Part shown: one piece after another, positions 47,722 through 55,740 of the stretch
Layout of the letters: every line of letters begins with the position of its first letter
Numbering within the stretch: position 1 is the stretch's first letter
Notes under the pieces: generated by a model
The model's database searches: none
Told to the model about the DNA's origin: nothing
Seen by the model: only the letters and a program-made list of their open reading frames with translations
Source: Geothrix limicola
GTDB lineage: Bacteria > Acidobacteriota > Holophagae > Holophagales > Holophagaceae
Direction: 5' to 3'
DNA: 64,000 nt
Assembly: GCF_030268085.1 (NCBI RefSeq)
Contig: NZ_BSDE01000005.1
Span: 186,001-250,000, forward strand
Translations under genes and position numbers: made by a program

Positions 47722-49725
47722 TCAGAGGCCCAATTTTTGAAGCTTCCGATACAGGGTGTTCCTGGCCATCCCCAATTCCTGTGCGGCCCTGGTCATGTTG
47801 CCCTTCGAGGCGCGCAGGCAGGTCTGGATCTTTTCCCGCTCCTCCGCCATCAACTGTTCGCGAAGGCTGGCGGGTCCCTGAGTCCTGACCGGGCAGGAGA
47901 ACCCTGGAACCGCCGCGGGTGAGAGGGATTCCGAAGGATGCAGGATTTCCTCGGGAATCTCGCTCATGGAAAGCGCCGTGCCTTGGACAGAATGAATCAT
48001 GCGCTCGACGACATTCTGGAATTCCCGGATGTTGCCCGGCCAGGCATAGCCCTGCAGGATGTCGATCACACTCGGATCGATGCGCAGGCCAGAGATGCCC
48101 CTTCGGGCGGCGAACTTGTGGACGAATGCTTCCAGGAGCTCAGGAATGTCCTCCGGGTGCTCCCGCAGGGGCGGCAACTTGATCATGGAGACGTTGAGCC
48201 GGTAGAAGAGGTCCTGCCGAAAAGTCCCTTTCCGGATGTCCTCCCGCAGATCCTTGTGAGTCGCGCAGATGATCCGCACATCCACGAGGAAGGACCGGTC
48301 CCCGCCGAGGCGCGTGATGGTCTTGTCCTGTAGCACCCTGAGCAGCGCGATCTGCTGTTCCAGCGGCATGTCCCCGATCTCGTCGAGGAAGATCGTGCCG
48401 CCGCTGGCTAGCTCGAATTTCCCGGGGCGTCCCCCTCGGGCGGCCCCAGTGAAAGCCCCATCCTGATAGCCGAACAATTCGCTGGCGATGAGCTCCCTGG
48501 GGATGGCCCCGCAGTTCACGGCCACAAAGGGCCCTTTCCTGCGTTCCGATTGGTTGTGGATGGCGTGGGCGAACATTTCCTTGCCCGTTCCGCTCTCCCC
48601 GGTCAACAGCACATTGCTTTCGTTGGCCGAGGCCAGCTGACCCAGCTGGACGGCCCGCTGCAGCACCCCGCCCTGACCGAGGATGTCCTCGAAACGGAAG
48701 GTGGCCTGGGCTCCGCTGAAGCGGTTGATGAGCCGTTTGATCCGGTTGATGGGATTCACGAAAAGCACGGCCCCCTTGAGCACACCGCCTTCATCCAGGA
48801 TGGGCTTGCCGCTGACGATGCACTGGATGGCCCCCCGACCGGATTTCAGCTCCAGTTCCCGATCCAGAAATTCCTGGCCCCATTCCAGCAGCTCGCGAAT
48901 CGGCCCCAGATCCTGAATCAGGTCGGTCATCCGCTTGCCGGCGGCCTGCGGGCTGGAGATCGCCAGAAGGCGTTCGGCCACAGGATTGATCTGGGTGAGC
49001 GCACCGTCGACATCCAACACCAGCACCCCGTCCGTGACGGTGAGGAGGATGCTGGAAAGCCGGTTGTTCAGCAGTGTGAGTTCCTGGTTCTTCTGCCCCA
49101 GCTCCAGCTCGTGCTGGATGGCTTCCACGGCGGCCATCACGAGTCCGAGCGTGTGGATGTGGGTCTCATCCACGGGCCCACTCATGTCCAGCAGGCCAAT
49201 GGTCTTTCCCCTGGGATCCACGATGGGCGCCCCTGAGCAGGTCCACCGGTGGTGTTTCTGGCAGTAGTGCTCCGCTCCCGAAACCTGGAAGGGGCGACCC
49301 AGGACCAGCGGTGTACCAGCTCCATTGGTTCCCACTTCTCCTTCGGCCCAGAGCGCGCCCTTGTTCAGGTTCAGATCCTGGGAGGCCAGGATCCGGTCCT
49401 GATCCCCGACGGCCTCCAGCAGGTACCCTTGCTCATCGAAAAGCAGAACCACGAAACTGGACCCCGCCACCAGGCTGTACAGGTTCTCCATGAAGGGCTT
49501 GGCGACCCGGATGAGATCCTGCTTTCGCTCTGCCAGCGCGGCGAACGCAGCCGACCCCAACGCCAGCGTGGAGCGCCCGGCCAGTGGATCCACACCCGCG
49601 GCCTTGCAGCGGCGCCAGGACGCTTCCAACTCGAGTCCCAGGGCTCCTGGTTCAATCTTCCCCTCACGGATGAAGCGATCCCAAATCACCCAGCTTTCCG
49701 TGCTGCGGCCAGCTTGGTGCGCCAT
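47722..49725 (-). CDS. Sigma-54 activator with GAF and PAS domains (AcoR-like)
   Basis: 667 residues from the ATG at 49725, chosen for a GGAGGGG site upstream. The frame extends further but overlaps the control region. Order: N-terminal GAF-like sensor (LEASWRRCKAAGVDPLAGR, then GAPIVDPRGKTIGLLDMSGP), PAS (LLTVTDGVLVLDVDGALTQI), AAA+ domain (GESGTGKE, LFGYQDGAFTGAARGGRPG, GGTIFLDEIGDM) and a Fis-type HTH (GNMTRAAQELGMARNTLYRK). The GAFTGA loop is intact. It looks like acetoin regulators (AcoR) and other redox or aldehyde sensors. It is divergent from the AOR operon, which has a sigma-54 promoter. Confidence 0.9.
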   Translation of the reverse strand: MAHQAGRSTESWVIWDRFIREGKIEPGALGLELEASWRRCKAAGVDPLAGRSTLALGSAAFAALAERKQDLIRVAKPFMENLYSLVAGSSFVVLLFDEQGYLLEAVGDQDRILASQDLNLNKGALWAEGEVGTNGAGTPLVLGRPFQVSGAEHYCQKHHRWTCSGAPIVDPRGKTIGLLDMSGPVDETHIHTLGLVMAAVEAIQHELELGQKNQELTLLNNRLSSILLTVTDGVLVLDVDGALTQINPVAERLLAISSPQAAGKRMTDLIQDLGPIRELLEWGQEFLDRELELKSGRGAIQCIVSGKPILDEGGVLKGAVLFVNPINRIKRLINRFSGAQATFRFEDILGQGGVLQRAVQLGQLASANESNVLLTGESGTGKEMFAHAIHNQSERRKGPFVAVNCGAIPRELIASELFGYQDGAFTGAARGGRPGKFELASGGTIFLDEIGDMPLEQQIALLRVLQDKTITRLGGDRSFLVDVRIICATHKDLREDIRKGTFRQDLFYRLNVSMIKLPPLREHPEDIPELLEAFVHKFAARRGISGLRIDPSVIDILQGYAWPGNIREFQNVVERMIHSVQGTALSMSEIPEEILHPSESLSPAAVPGFSCPVRTQGPASLREQLMAEEREKIQTCLRASKGNMTRAAQELGMARNTLYRKLQKLGL

Positions 49726-49767
49726 AGCCCCTCCGAAGGCAGGCTCATGCCTGGAATCGATCCACTC

Positions 49768-49794
49768 TGTTCCATATCGATACAATTCGGAACA
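49768..49794. promoter_or_regulatory. Inverted repeat TGTTCC-N15-GGAACA
   Basis: Exact 6-bp arms at 49768-49773 and 49789-49794. It lies about 200 bases upstream of the expected AOR transcription start, a normal distance for a sigma-54 enhancer site. It is a candidate binding site for the divergent activator. Confidence 0.5.
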
Positions 49795-49839
49795 AAAATG
49801 ATCAATAAGCAACACTTTTGCGCAAATAATCACAACCTT

Positions 49840-49858
49840 TTTCAATGACGCATTGAAA
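49840..49858. promoter_or_regulatory. Inverted repeat TTTCAATG-ACG-CATTGAAA
   Basis: Perfect 8-bp arms with a 3-base centre, about 125 bases upstream of the AOR transcription start. It is a second candidate enhancer element, and its sequence differs from the TGTTCC site. Confidence 0.5.
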
Positions 49859-49957
49859 CCATTTGAAAATCCTTTCACGTCTTTTTCTACGCTTCGAGAG
49901 AAGGGCAGATCTTCATAGACCCATCTATCAAGAATGAACTCCAAGGGCTTTAGGGCT

Positions 49958-49972
49958 CGGCACAGCTCCTGC
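49958..49972 (+). promoter_or_regulatory. Sigma-54 promoter of the AOR operon
   Basis: CGGCACAGCTCCTGC fits TGGCACG-N4-TTGC with three mismatches (first T to C, G to A and one T to C). The GG (49959-49960) and GC (49971-49972) are 10 bases apart, as required. Transcription would start near 49984, 30 bases before the AOR start codon. The neighbouring activator gene supports the call. Confidence 0.65.
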
Positions 49973-50013
49973 CATGACAAGAGACCAACTCATGGCCTTC
50001 AAGGAGAACCCCC

Positions 50014-51744
50014 ATGGACAAGATTCTGCGCGTGAATTTGAACGACCTGACCACCAGGGTCGAGGAGGTGCCCTCGGAGTGGGCCGGTCTCGGCGGCCGT
50101 GCCCTCACATCCACGATCGTGGCAAAGGAAGTCCCGCCCACCTGCCACGCCCTCGGACCCAACAACAAGCTGGTCTTCGCGCCGGGGCTGCTCTCAGGCA
50201 CCGCGTCGTCCAACTCGGGGCGTCTCTCTGCCGGCGCGAAGAGTCCGCTGACAGGGGGCATCAAGGAGAGCAACGTCGGCGGAACCGCCGCCCAGATGTT
50301 CGCGCGCCTCCGTATCCATGCCCTGATCATCGAAGGCATGCCCAAAGGCGATGGGTGGTACTCCCTCCGGATCAACAAGGAGGGTGTCTCGATCCAGGAA
50401 GAAACGGGGCTTCTGGGCCTGGGCAACTTCGCCGTCATCGATGCCCTCCAGTCCCTGCTCGGCAAGAAGACGGGCGTGATCGTCATCGGCCCGGTGGGTG
50501 AAATGAGGCTCTCCTCCGCGAACATCTCGGTGAAGGATCCCTCTGGCAAGATCCGCAGCCACGGCCGCGGCGGGCTTGGCGCCGTCATGGGCTCCAAGCG
50601 GATCAAGTTCATCTCCATCGATGACGAGGGCGCCCCGGGCATCCAGATCGCCGATCCGGAAAAATTCAAGGCGGCCTCCCGCGTCTTCACCAAGGCCCTG
50701 ATGGACCATCCCGTGAGCGGCCAGGGCCTTCCCACCTACGGCACGAATGTGCTCGTCAACATCCTCCACGAGGCGGGCGGCCTGCCCACCCGGAACTTCA
50801 CCTATGGCCAGTTCGACGGGCATGAGCAGATCTGCGGCGAAACGATGCACGACACCATCGTGGCGCGTGGCGGCAAGCCCAGGCACGGCTGCCATGCGGG
50901 CTGCGTCATCCAGTGCTCCCAGGTCTACAACGACAAGGACGGTCAGTACCTGACCTCCGGATTCGAGTACGAAACCATCTGGGGCCTGGGCGCCAACTGC
51001 CTCATCAAGGAACTGGACGACATCGCCCAGGCGGACAGCGTCATGGATGACCTGGGCATCGATTCCATCGAAACGGCCGTGGCCTTCGGTGTGGCCATGG
51101 AGGCGGGCCTCCTGCCCTGGGGTGACGGGAAGGAGGTGGTCCGCATCCTGCGCGACGAGATCGGCAAGGGCACGGCCCTGGGTCGCGTGATCGGTTCCGG
51201 CGCGGGGGCCGTGGGGCGTACTTACGGCGTCACGCGAGTCCCCGTGGTGAAGAACCAGGCGATCCCGGCCTACGATCCCCGTTCCGTGAAGGGCATCGGC
51301 ATCACCTATTGCACCAGCCCCATGGGTGCGGATCACACGGCGGGTTACACCATCGCCACCAACATCCTCAACGTGGGCGGCCAGGTGGATCCGTTGAAAA
51401 AGGATGGGCAGATCGAACTCTCAAGAAACCTGCAGATCGCCACTGCCGCCATCGATTCCACGGGCATGTGCATTTTCATCGCCTTCCCGGCCCTCGATAT
51501 CCCCGAGTGCCTGCCGGCCCTCATCGACATGATCAACGCCCGGTTCGGCGCCAGCCTGACGGGGGATGACGTGGTGAACCTGGGCAAGACCATCCTGAAA
51601 ACCGAGCGGGCCTTCAACCTGGCCGCGGGACTGACCGCTGCCGACGACCGCCTGCCTGAATTCTTCAAATCCGATCCGGTCGCGCCGCACCAGGCCGTGT
51701 GGGATTTCACGAACGAGGAAATCGACGCATTCTGGGATTTCTGA
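50014..51744 (+). CDS. Aldehyde ferredoxin oxidoreductase (tungstopterin enzyme)
   Basis: 576 residues. It oxidises aldehydes to acids with ferredoxin as acceptor, or works in reverse. The N-terminal domain (VNLNDLTTRVEEVPSEWAGL, then GRALTSTIVAKEV) and the [4Fe-4S] motif RHGCHAGCVIQCS are visible. Cys293, Cys297 and Cys301 are spaced C-x3-C-x3-C, which defines a subgroup of AOR, and Cys in DSTGMCIFIAF is the fourth ligand. TYCTSPMGADHTAGYT is the pterin-binding segment. The substrate range is not known. A GGAG site precedes the ATG, and the MoaD-like gene starts one base after the stop. Confidence 0.92.
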   Translation: MDKILRVNLNDLTTRVEEVPSEWAGLGGRALTSTIVAKEVPPTCHALGPNNKLVFAPGLLSGTASSNSGRLSAGAKSPLTGGIKESNVGGTAAQMFARLRIHALIIEGMPKGDGWYSLRINKEGVSIQEETGLLGLGNFAVIDALQSLLGKKTGVIVIGPVGEMRLSSANISVKDPSGKIRSHGRGGLGAVMGSKRIKFISIDDEGAPGIQIADPEKFKAASRVFTKALMDHPVSGQGLPTYGTNVLVNILHEAGGLPTRNFTYGQFDGHEQICGETMHDTIVARGGKPRHGCHAGCVIQCSQVYNDKDGQYLTSGFEYETIWGLGANCLIKELDDIAQADSVMDDLGIDSIETAVAFGVAMEAGLLPWGDGKEVVRILRDEIGKGTALGRVIGSGAGAVGRTYGVTRVPVVKNQAIPAYDPRSVKGIGITYCTSPMGADHTAGYTIATNILNVGGQVDPLKKDGQIELSRNLQIATAAIDSTGMCIFIAFPALDIPECLPALIDMINARFGASLTGDDVVNLGKTILKTERAFNLAAGLTAADDRLPEFFKSDPVAPHQAVWDFTNEEIDAFWDF

Positions 51745-51745
51745 C

Positions 51746-51979
51746 ATGGAGCAGATTCACGTCACCATCAAGCTCTTCGCCCATTTCCGGAACGGGCGGT
51801 TCAAGGAAGCCAACCATCCGTTCGCCCCAGGTGTGGACTGCCGCCAGATCATTCTCGGGCTGGGCCTCGGGTTGGGCGAAGTGGGCATCGTGATGGTGAA
51901 TGGCCAGCATGCCTCCCTCGACCAGCGGTTGAAGGAACAAGACACCCTCGCCCTCTTCCCCCTGGTGGGTGGAGGGTGA
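51746..51979 (+). CDS. MoaD/ThiS-family sulfur carrier linked to AOR
   Basis: 77 residues, starting one base after the AOR stop. The beta-grasp fold is visible (VTIKLFAHFRNGRFKEANHP, then VMVNGQHASLDQRLKEQDTL) and the C-terminal VGGG gives the Gly-Gly tail needed for adenylation and thiocarboxylate formation. MoaD gives sulfur to the pterin dithiolene of molybdenum and tungsten cofactors. A MoaD-like gene next to AOR is common and suggests a dedicated role in the tungsten cofactor. Confidence 0.88.
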   Translation: MEQIHVTIKLFAHFRNGRFKEANHPFAPGVDCRQIILGLGLGLGEVGIVMVNGQHASLDQRLKEQDTLALFPLVGGG

Positions 51980-52001
51980 GGCCGGCAACAAACCCATAAC
52001 G

Positions 52002-52715
52002 TTACCTTTCGATGAACCGCGCGAACTCGGACACGGGCGCCCGCTCGGTCACCAGGCTGTTTTCCACGGCCGCGGGATCCGCATAGCCCAGGGCCATGCC
52101 GCACACGAGCATCTGATCGGGCCTGAAGCTCAGCTCTTCAGCGATGACGCGGTGAAACTGCGTGAAGGCCGCCTGGGGGCAGGTGTGCAGGCCCCGCGCC
52201 CGGGCGGCGATCATGATGTTCTGCAGGAACATGCCGTAGTCCAGCCAACTCCCCAGCTGCAGGGCCCGATCGATGCTGAAGATCAGGCCCACGGGCGCAT
52301 CGAAGAAGGCGTAGTTCCGCCCGTGCTGACGGTGCATGCCCGCCTTGTCCGTCTTGGCGATGCCCAGCAGGCCATAGAGATCCCAACCCACCTTGCGGCG
52401 ACGGTCGACATAGGGTGAAAACCATTCCTTCGGGTAGTAGTCGTACTCGCGCTCCTGCAGGGCCAGTTCGGCGGGATCGTCGTAGATGGCGGCGATGCGC
52501 TCCGAGAGCCGTTGCTTGGCGGCGCCCGTCAGGACGTGGACCTGCCAGGGTTGCGTGTTCGTGCCCGATGGCGCCCTGGAAGCCACGCGCAGGATGGCCT
52601 CCACCGTGTCCCGCGGCACGGGCGTCGGGAGGAAGGCCCGGATCGAACGGCGGCTCGTGATGGCGGCGTCGACGGCCGATGTCTGCGCTTCGGTGGGCTG
52701 GTTGAACGGGGTCAC
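52002..52715 (-). CDS. Nitroreductase-family flavoprotein
   Basis: 237 residues. The opening SRRSIRAFLPTPVPRDTVEA, the stretch ILRVASRAPSGTNTQPWQVH (the FMN-binding Ser-Asn segment) and the end LVCGMALGYADPAAVENSLV are typical of the family. FMN is bound by residues RRSIR, PSGTNTQ and GMALGY. These are NADPH-dependent reductases of nitro compounds or quinones. The substrate is unknown. It converges on the AOR operon with a gap of 22 bases, and is divergent from the enolase-like operon. Confidence 0.9.
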   Translation of the reverse strand: MTPFNQPTEAQTSAVDAAITSRRSIRAFLPTPVPRDTVEAILRVASRAPSGTNTQPWQVHVLTGAAKQRLSERIAAIYDDPAELALQEREYDYYPKEWFSPYVDRRRKVGWDLYGLLGIAKTDKAGMHRQHGRNYAFFDAPVGLIFSIDRALQLGSWLDYGMFLQNIMIAARARGLHTCPQAAFTQFHRVIAEELSFRPDQMLVCGMALGYADPAAVENSLVTERAPVSEFARFIER

Positions 52716-52958
52716 GCCATGGCTCCTTCAATCCGGAGGGTGCCTGGATTCCGGAGGCATCCGGATCCAGGGTATCCAGTCTGCCTCTGCGCCCTTCAAC
52801 GCCGGCATCGAAGCCAAGCACCTTGCCCATGAGGACCTAGGCCCCGACCAGGACCAGAAATACCTGGACAAGGGCCTTTCAATGACGTCATAGTCAGCTC
52901 TTCTTTTTCACATTCATCTCGTGCGCCCATCGCACCCTTACGCGAGAGTGGACTTTTC

Positions 52959-54149
52959 ATGTCCAGCATCCAATCCATCACCCATCGCAGGATCCTGAAC
53001 TCCCATGCGGACTTCACCACGGAGTTCCAGATCGAGTTCGAGGACGGTTCCACGGGGCGTGGCGCCTCGCCCAAGGGTGAAACCATCAGCATCTACGAGG
53101 ATCAGAACCTCGCCATCAACCCGCAGATCATCCTCGATCAGATGGATCAGGACGGATGCTTCCACAGGCCCTTCGATCAGGAGACCTTCGACGCCTACCT
53201 GGCCGGACGGATCGATCGCTTCGGAAGGAACAACGCCTTCAGCCTGTCCCTGGCCTTCTTCAAGGCCACGGAAGCCACTCGCTCTCCCTTCGATCTCTTC
53301 GGACGGCAGCCCGGGAAGCTCCAGGCGCCCCGGCTCTGCCTCAACATCCTGAACGGCGGATGGCACGCCTACACCAACCCCGTCCTCAGCGATTTCAGCG
53401 AGTTCATGCTCGTCGCCACCGACTCCGATCTGGCCACGGTCCTCGCCAGCCACCAGGCGATCCAGCGCGTGGTCAAGGAAAGGCTGCGCACCCTGGACAC
53501 CACGGTGATCTCGGGAAACCGCGTGCACACCTTCGCCGCCGCCGACAACCGCGCCGTCATCGAATTCCTGCTTTCGATCCGCGAGGGGCTCGGGTTGACC
53601 AAGCAGTTCGATCTGATGATCGACGCCTCGGCCTCCGACCTGTGGAAGGAGGGCCGCTACCGCCTCGCCCTCACGGATGGCTCGGCGCATACGAGCGACA
53701 GCTTCCGCGACTACTGGCAGGGCCTCATCCGCGACTACGGCCTCGTCTACCTCGAGGATCCCTTCCATGAAAACGATGAGGCGGCCTGGCGCGCGCTGAC
53801 GGCGGCCCAGACGACCTGCCGGATCATCGGCGACAATTTCTACTCCTCCGATGCCGAACGAATCGACCGGGGCGCCCAGGCGGCCTGCACCCATGGGGCC
53901 ATCGTGAAGCCGAACCAGGCGGGTTCAGTCACCGCCGTGCGCCGAGCCATCGATGCGGCCCGCCGCCACGGACAGATCATCATCTCGTCGCACCGGTCCA
54001 TCAGCACCGAAGAGACCTTCCTCTCGCTCCTGACCTGCATGGAAGGCGTGCCCTACATCAAGATCGGCCCCCTGGAGACGGACTACTCCTCCGTGGTCCG
54101 GCTCAACGAGATCGTCCGCCTGACAACTCAAAGCGAAGGACGCGCCTGA
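52959..54149 (+). CDS. Divergent enolase-superfamily paralogue
   Basis: 396 residues against ~430 for enolase. The alignment to E. coli enolase can be followed along the chain. Conserved: H136 (NGGWHAY, like H158), E148 (like E167), the Mg ligands D222, E266 and D292 (MIDAS, YLEDPFHENDE, IIGDNFY), K317 (IVKPNQAG, like K342), H345-R346-S347 (SSHRS) and K368. Lost: the DEGG motif with catalytic Glu208 is SGNRVHTF here, and the flexible SGASTG loop is KGETIS. So it is unlikely to be a glycolytic enolase. It is the first gene of a three-gene operon; its stop shares one base with the phosphatase start. Confidence 0.85.
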   Translation: MSSIQSITHRRILNSHADFTTEFQIEFEDGSTGRGASPKGETISIYEDQNLAINPQIILDQMDQDGCFHRPFDQETFDAYLAGRIDRFGRNNAFSLSLAFFKATEATRSPFDLFGRQPGKLQAPRLCLNILNGGWHAYTNPVLSDFSEFMLVATDSDLATVLASHQAIQRVVKERLRTLDTTVISGNRVHTFAAADNRAVIEFLLSIREGLGLTKQFDLMIDASASDLWKEGRYRLALTDGSAHTSDSFRDYWQGLIRDYGLVYLEDPFHENDEAAWRALTAAQTTCRIIGDNFYSSDAERIDRGAQAACTHGAIVKPNQAGSVTAVRRAIDAARRHGQIIISSHRSISTEETFLSLLTCMEGVPYIKIGPLETDYSSVVRLNEIVRLTTQSEGRA

Positions 54150-54772
54150 TGACGAAGACCAGCATCAGCACCCTGCGTCACGCCCGGACGACCTACAACG
54201 CGGAGAAGCGCTACGCCGGATCCATCGATGTGCCGCTGTCCGAGCAGGGTCGGCGCGAGGCCGAAGAGGCCGCCACGAAGATGAAGGGCCTCCGCTACGA
54301 CGCCATCGTCACTTCGCGCCTGCGCCGGGCCCGCGATACCGCCCAGTGCTTCCTCACCGAAGGCATGCCCTTCGTCCAGACCCGCCTCTGCAACGAGCGC
54401 TGCTTCGGCATCATGGAAGGTCTCACCTGGGACGATGTCCAGACCCTCGATCCGCCGGTGCTCATGATCTCCGTGGGGGGTGACCTGCACACGGTGAACC
54501 CGCTCCATGGCGAGCCCTTCGAGGAGGTCTGGGAGCGGGCCCGCAGGTTCCGCCGCCTGCTCTTTCGCCGCTTCCCGGGCCAGAAGGTGCTCGTCATTTC
54601 GCACGGCGTCTTCCTCCAGATGTTCCACGGCGTGCTTCGCGGGTCGAACTGCATCGAATCCCTGGCCCTCTTCCCCGCCAACCTGGAACTGCGTCGCTTC
54701 GAGTTCTCGGGAGAGCACCTGATCGAAGAATCCGCCGTCAAGCTGAGCGATGTGAACGAGGTGGCCTGGTGA
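54149..54772 (+). CDS. Histidine-phosphatase (phosphoglycerate mutase-like) protein
   Basis: 207 residues. The catalytic motif reads LRHARTTYN (Arg10-His11, with Ala in place of the usual Gly). The second His is in VISHGVFLQMF (His152). The sequence RLRRARDTAQCFL supplies the phosphate-binding Arg, and NERCFGIMEG the acid. This superfamily contains phosphoglycerate mutase and many small-molecule phosphatases. Together with the enolase-like gene it looks like a pathway acting on glycerate- or phosphonate-type compounds. It starts on the last base of the previous stop and its stop overlaps the next GTG start by four bases. Confidence 0.88.
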   Translation: MTKTSISTLRHARTTYNAEKRYAGSIDVPLSEQGRREAEEAATKMKGLRYDAIVTSRLRRARDTAQCFLTEGMPFVQTRLCNERCFGIMEGLTWDDVQTLDPPVLMISVGGDLHTVNPLHGEPFEEVWERARRFRRLLFRRFPGQKVLVISHGVFLQMFHGVLRGSNCIESLALFPANLELRRFEFSGEHLIEESAVKLSDVNEVAW

Positions 54773-55740
54773 CGGAGACCCGACCCCTGGCCTCCCGCTT
54801 TCGGGAGAGCCTGTACCGAGGCACAGGCCTGGCCTCGCTGCATGCCTACATCCGCAAGTGGGAGCCGCCGCCCTACCTGTATCCCATGCTCTACCGCCTC
54901 TCTCCAGTCCTGCTGGCCAAGATCCGCTACCGGATCGAGGGCGGGGGCTGGCTCGCGCTCGACCGCCCCCGCACCTTCGACGAGAAGCTGTTCTGGCTCA
55001 TGCTCTACTGGCGCCATCCCCTGAAGACCCAGTGCGCCGACAAGTTCGAGATGAGGCCCTACGTCGAGAGCCTCGGCTATGGGCGCCTGCTCGTGCCCCT
55101 CCTCGGCGTCTACGAACGCAGCTCCGACATCGACTTCGGTGCGCTGCCGGATCAATTCGTCCTGAAGTGCACCCACGGATGCGGCTTCAACCTCATCTGC
55201 CGGGACAAGAAGGATCTGGATATCGAGGCCACCCGCCGCCAGCTGGATGCCTGGATGAAGGTGGACTACGCCAAGGTGAATGGGGAGGTCCAGTACGCCC
55301 AGATCCAGCCGCGCATCACCTGCGAGCGCTTCCTGGACGGCGGCAACGGCAGCCTGCCCGCCGACTTCAAGCTGCACTGCTTCCATGGGCACCTCCAGTT
55401 CACGACGGTCTGCACGGGCCGCGGCGCGGATGGCCACGGGGCCGCCTATGACCACTACGACCGGGATTGGCAGAAGCAGGCGGCGATCTCGCGATCCGGC
55501 GTCCATCCGGAACGCTGGAGCGGCCCGCCGGACTGCTATGCGGAGATGCTCGAGGCCGCGGAGGCGCTGTCCCGGCCCTTCCCCTACGTCCGAATGGATT
55601 TCTACGCGGTCCGCGGTCAGGCCCTGCTGGGCGAGATGACCTTCACGCCCGCCGGGTGCATCGATACGGGCTACACGGACGAGGCCCAGGCCTACCTGGG
55701 GGGGCTCATCCAGCTGCCCGAGCGCTTGACCCGCCCCTAG
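54769..55740 (+). CDS. TupA-like ATP-grasp protein
   Basis: 323 residues from a GTG at 54769. It follows the ATPgrasp_TupA pattern: PRTFDEKLFWLMLYWRHPLK, then CADKFEMRPYVESLGYGRLL, LPDQFVLKCTHGCGFNLICR for nucleotide binding and YVRMDFYAVRGQALLGEMTF with the Mg-binding Glu, then TPAGC. ATP-grasp enzymes join a carboxylate to an amine through an acyl-phosphate. TupA relatives are known in teichuronopeptide and other cell-surface polymer gene sets. No glycosyltransferase lies nearby. The stop overlaps the convergent MBL gene by four bases. Confidence 0.85.
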   Translation: MTETRPLASRFRESLYRGTGLASLHAYIRKWEPPPYLYPMLYRLSPVLLAKIRYRIEGGGWLALDRPRTFDEKLFWLMLYWRHPLKTQCADKFEMRPYVESLGYGRLLVPLLGVYERSSDIDFGALPDQFVLKCTHGCGFNLICRDKKDLDIEATRRQLDAWMKVDYAKVNGEVQYAQIQPRITCERFLDGGNGSLPADFKLHCFHGHLQFTTVCTGRGADGHGAAYDHYDRDWQKQAAISRSGVHPERWSGPPDCYAEMLEAAEALSRPFPYVRMDFYAVRGQALLGEMTFTPAGCIDTGYTDEAQAYLGGLIQLPERLTRP

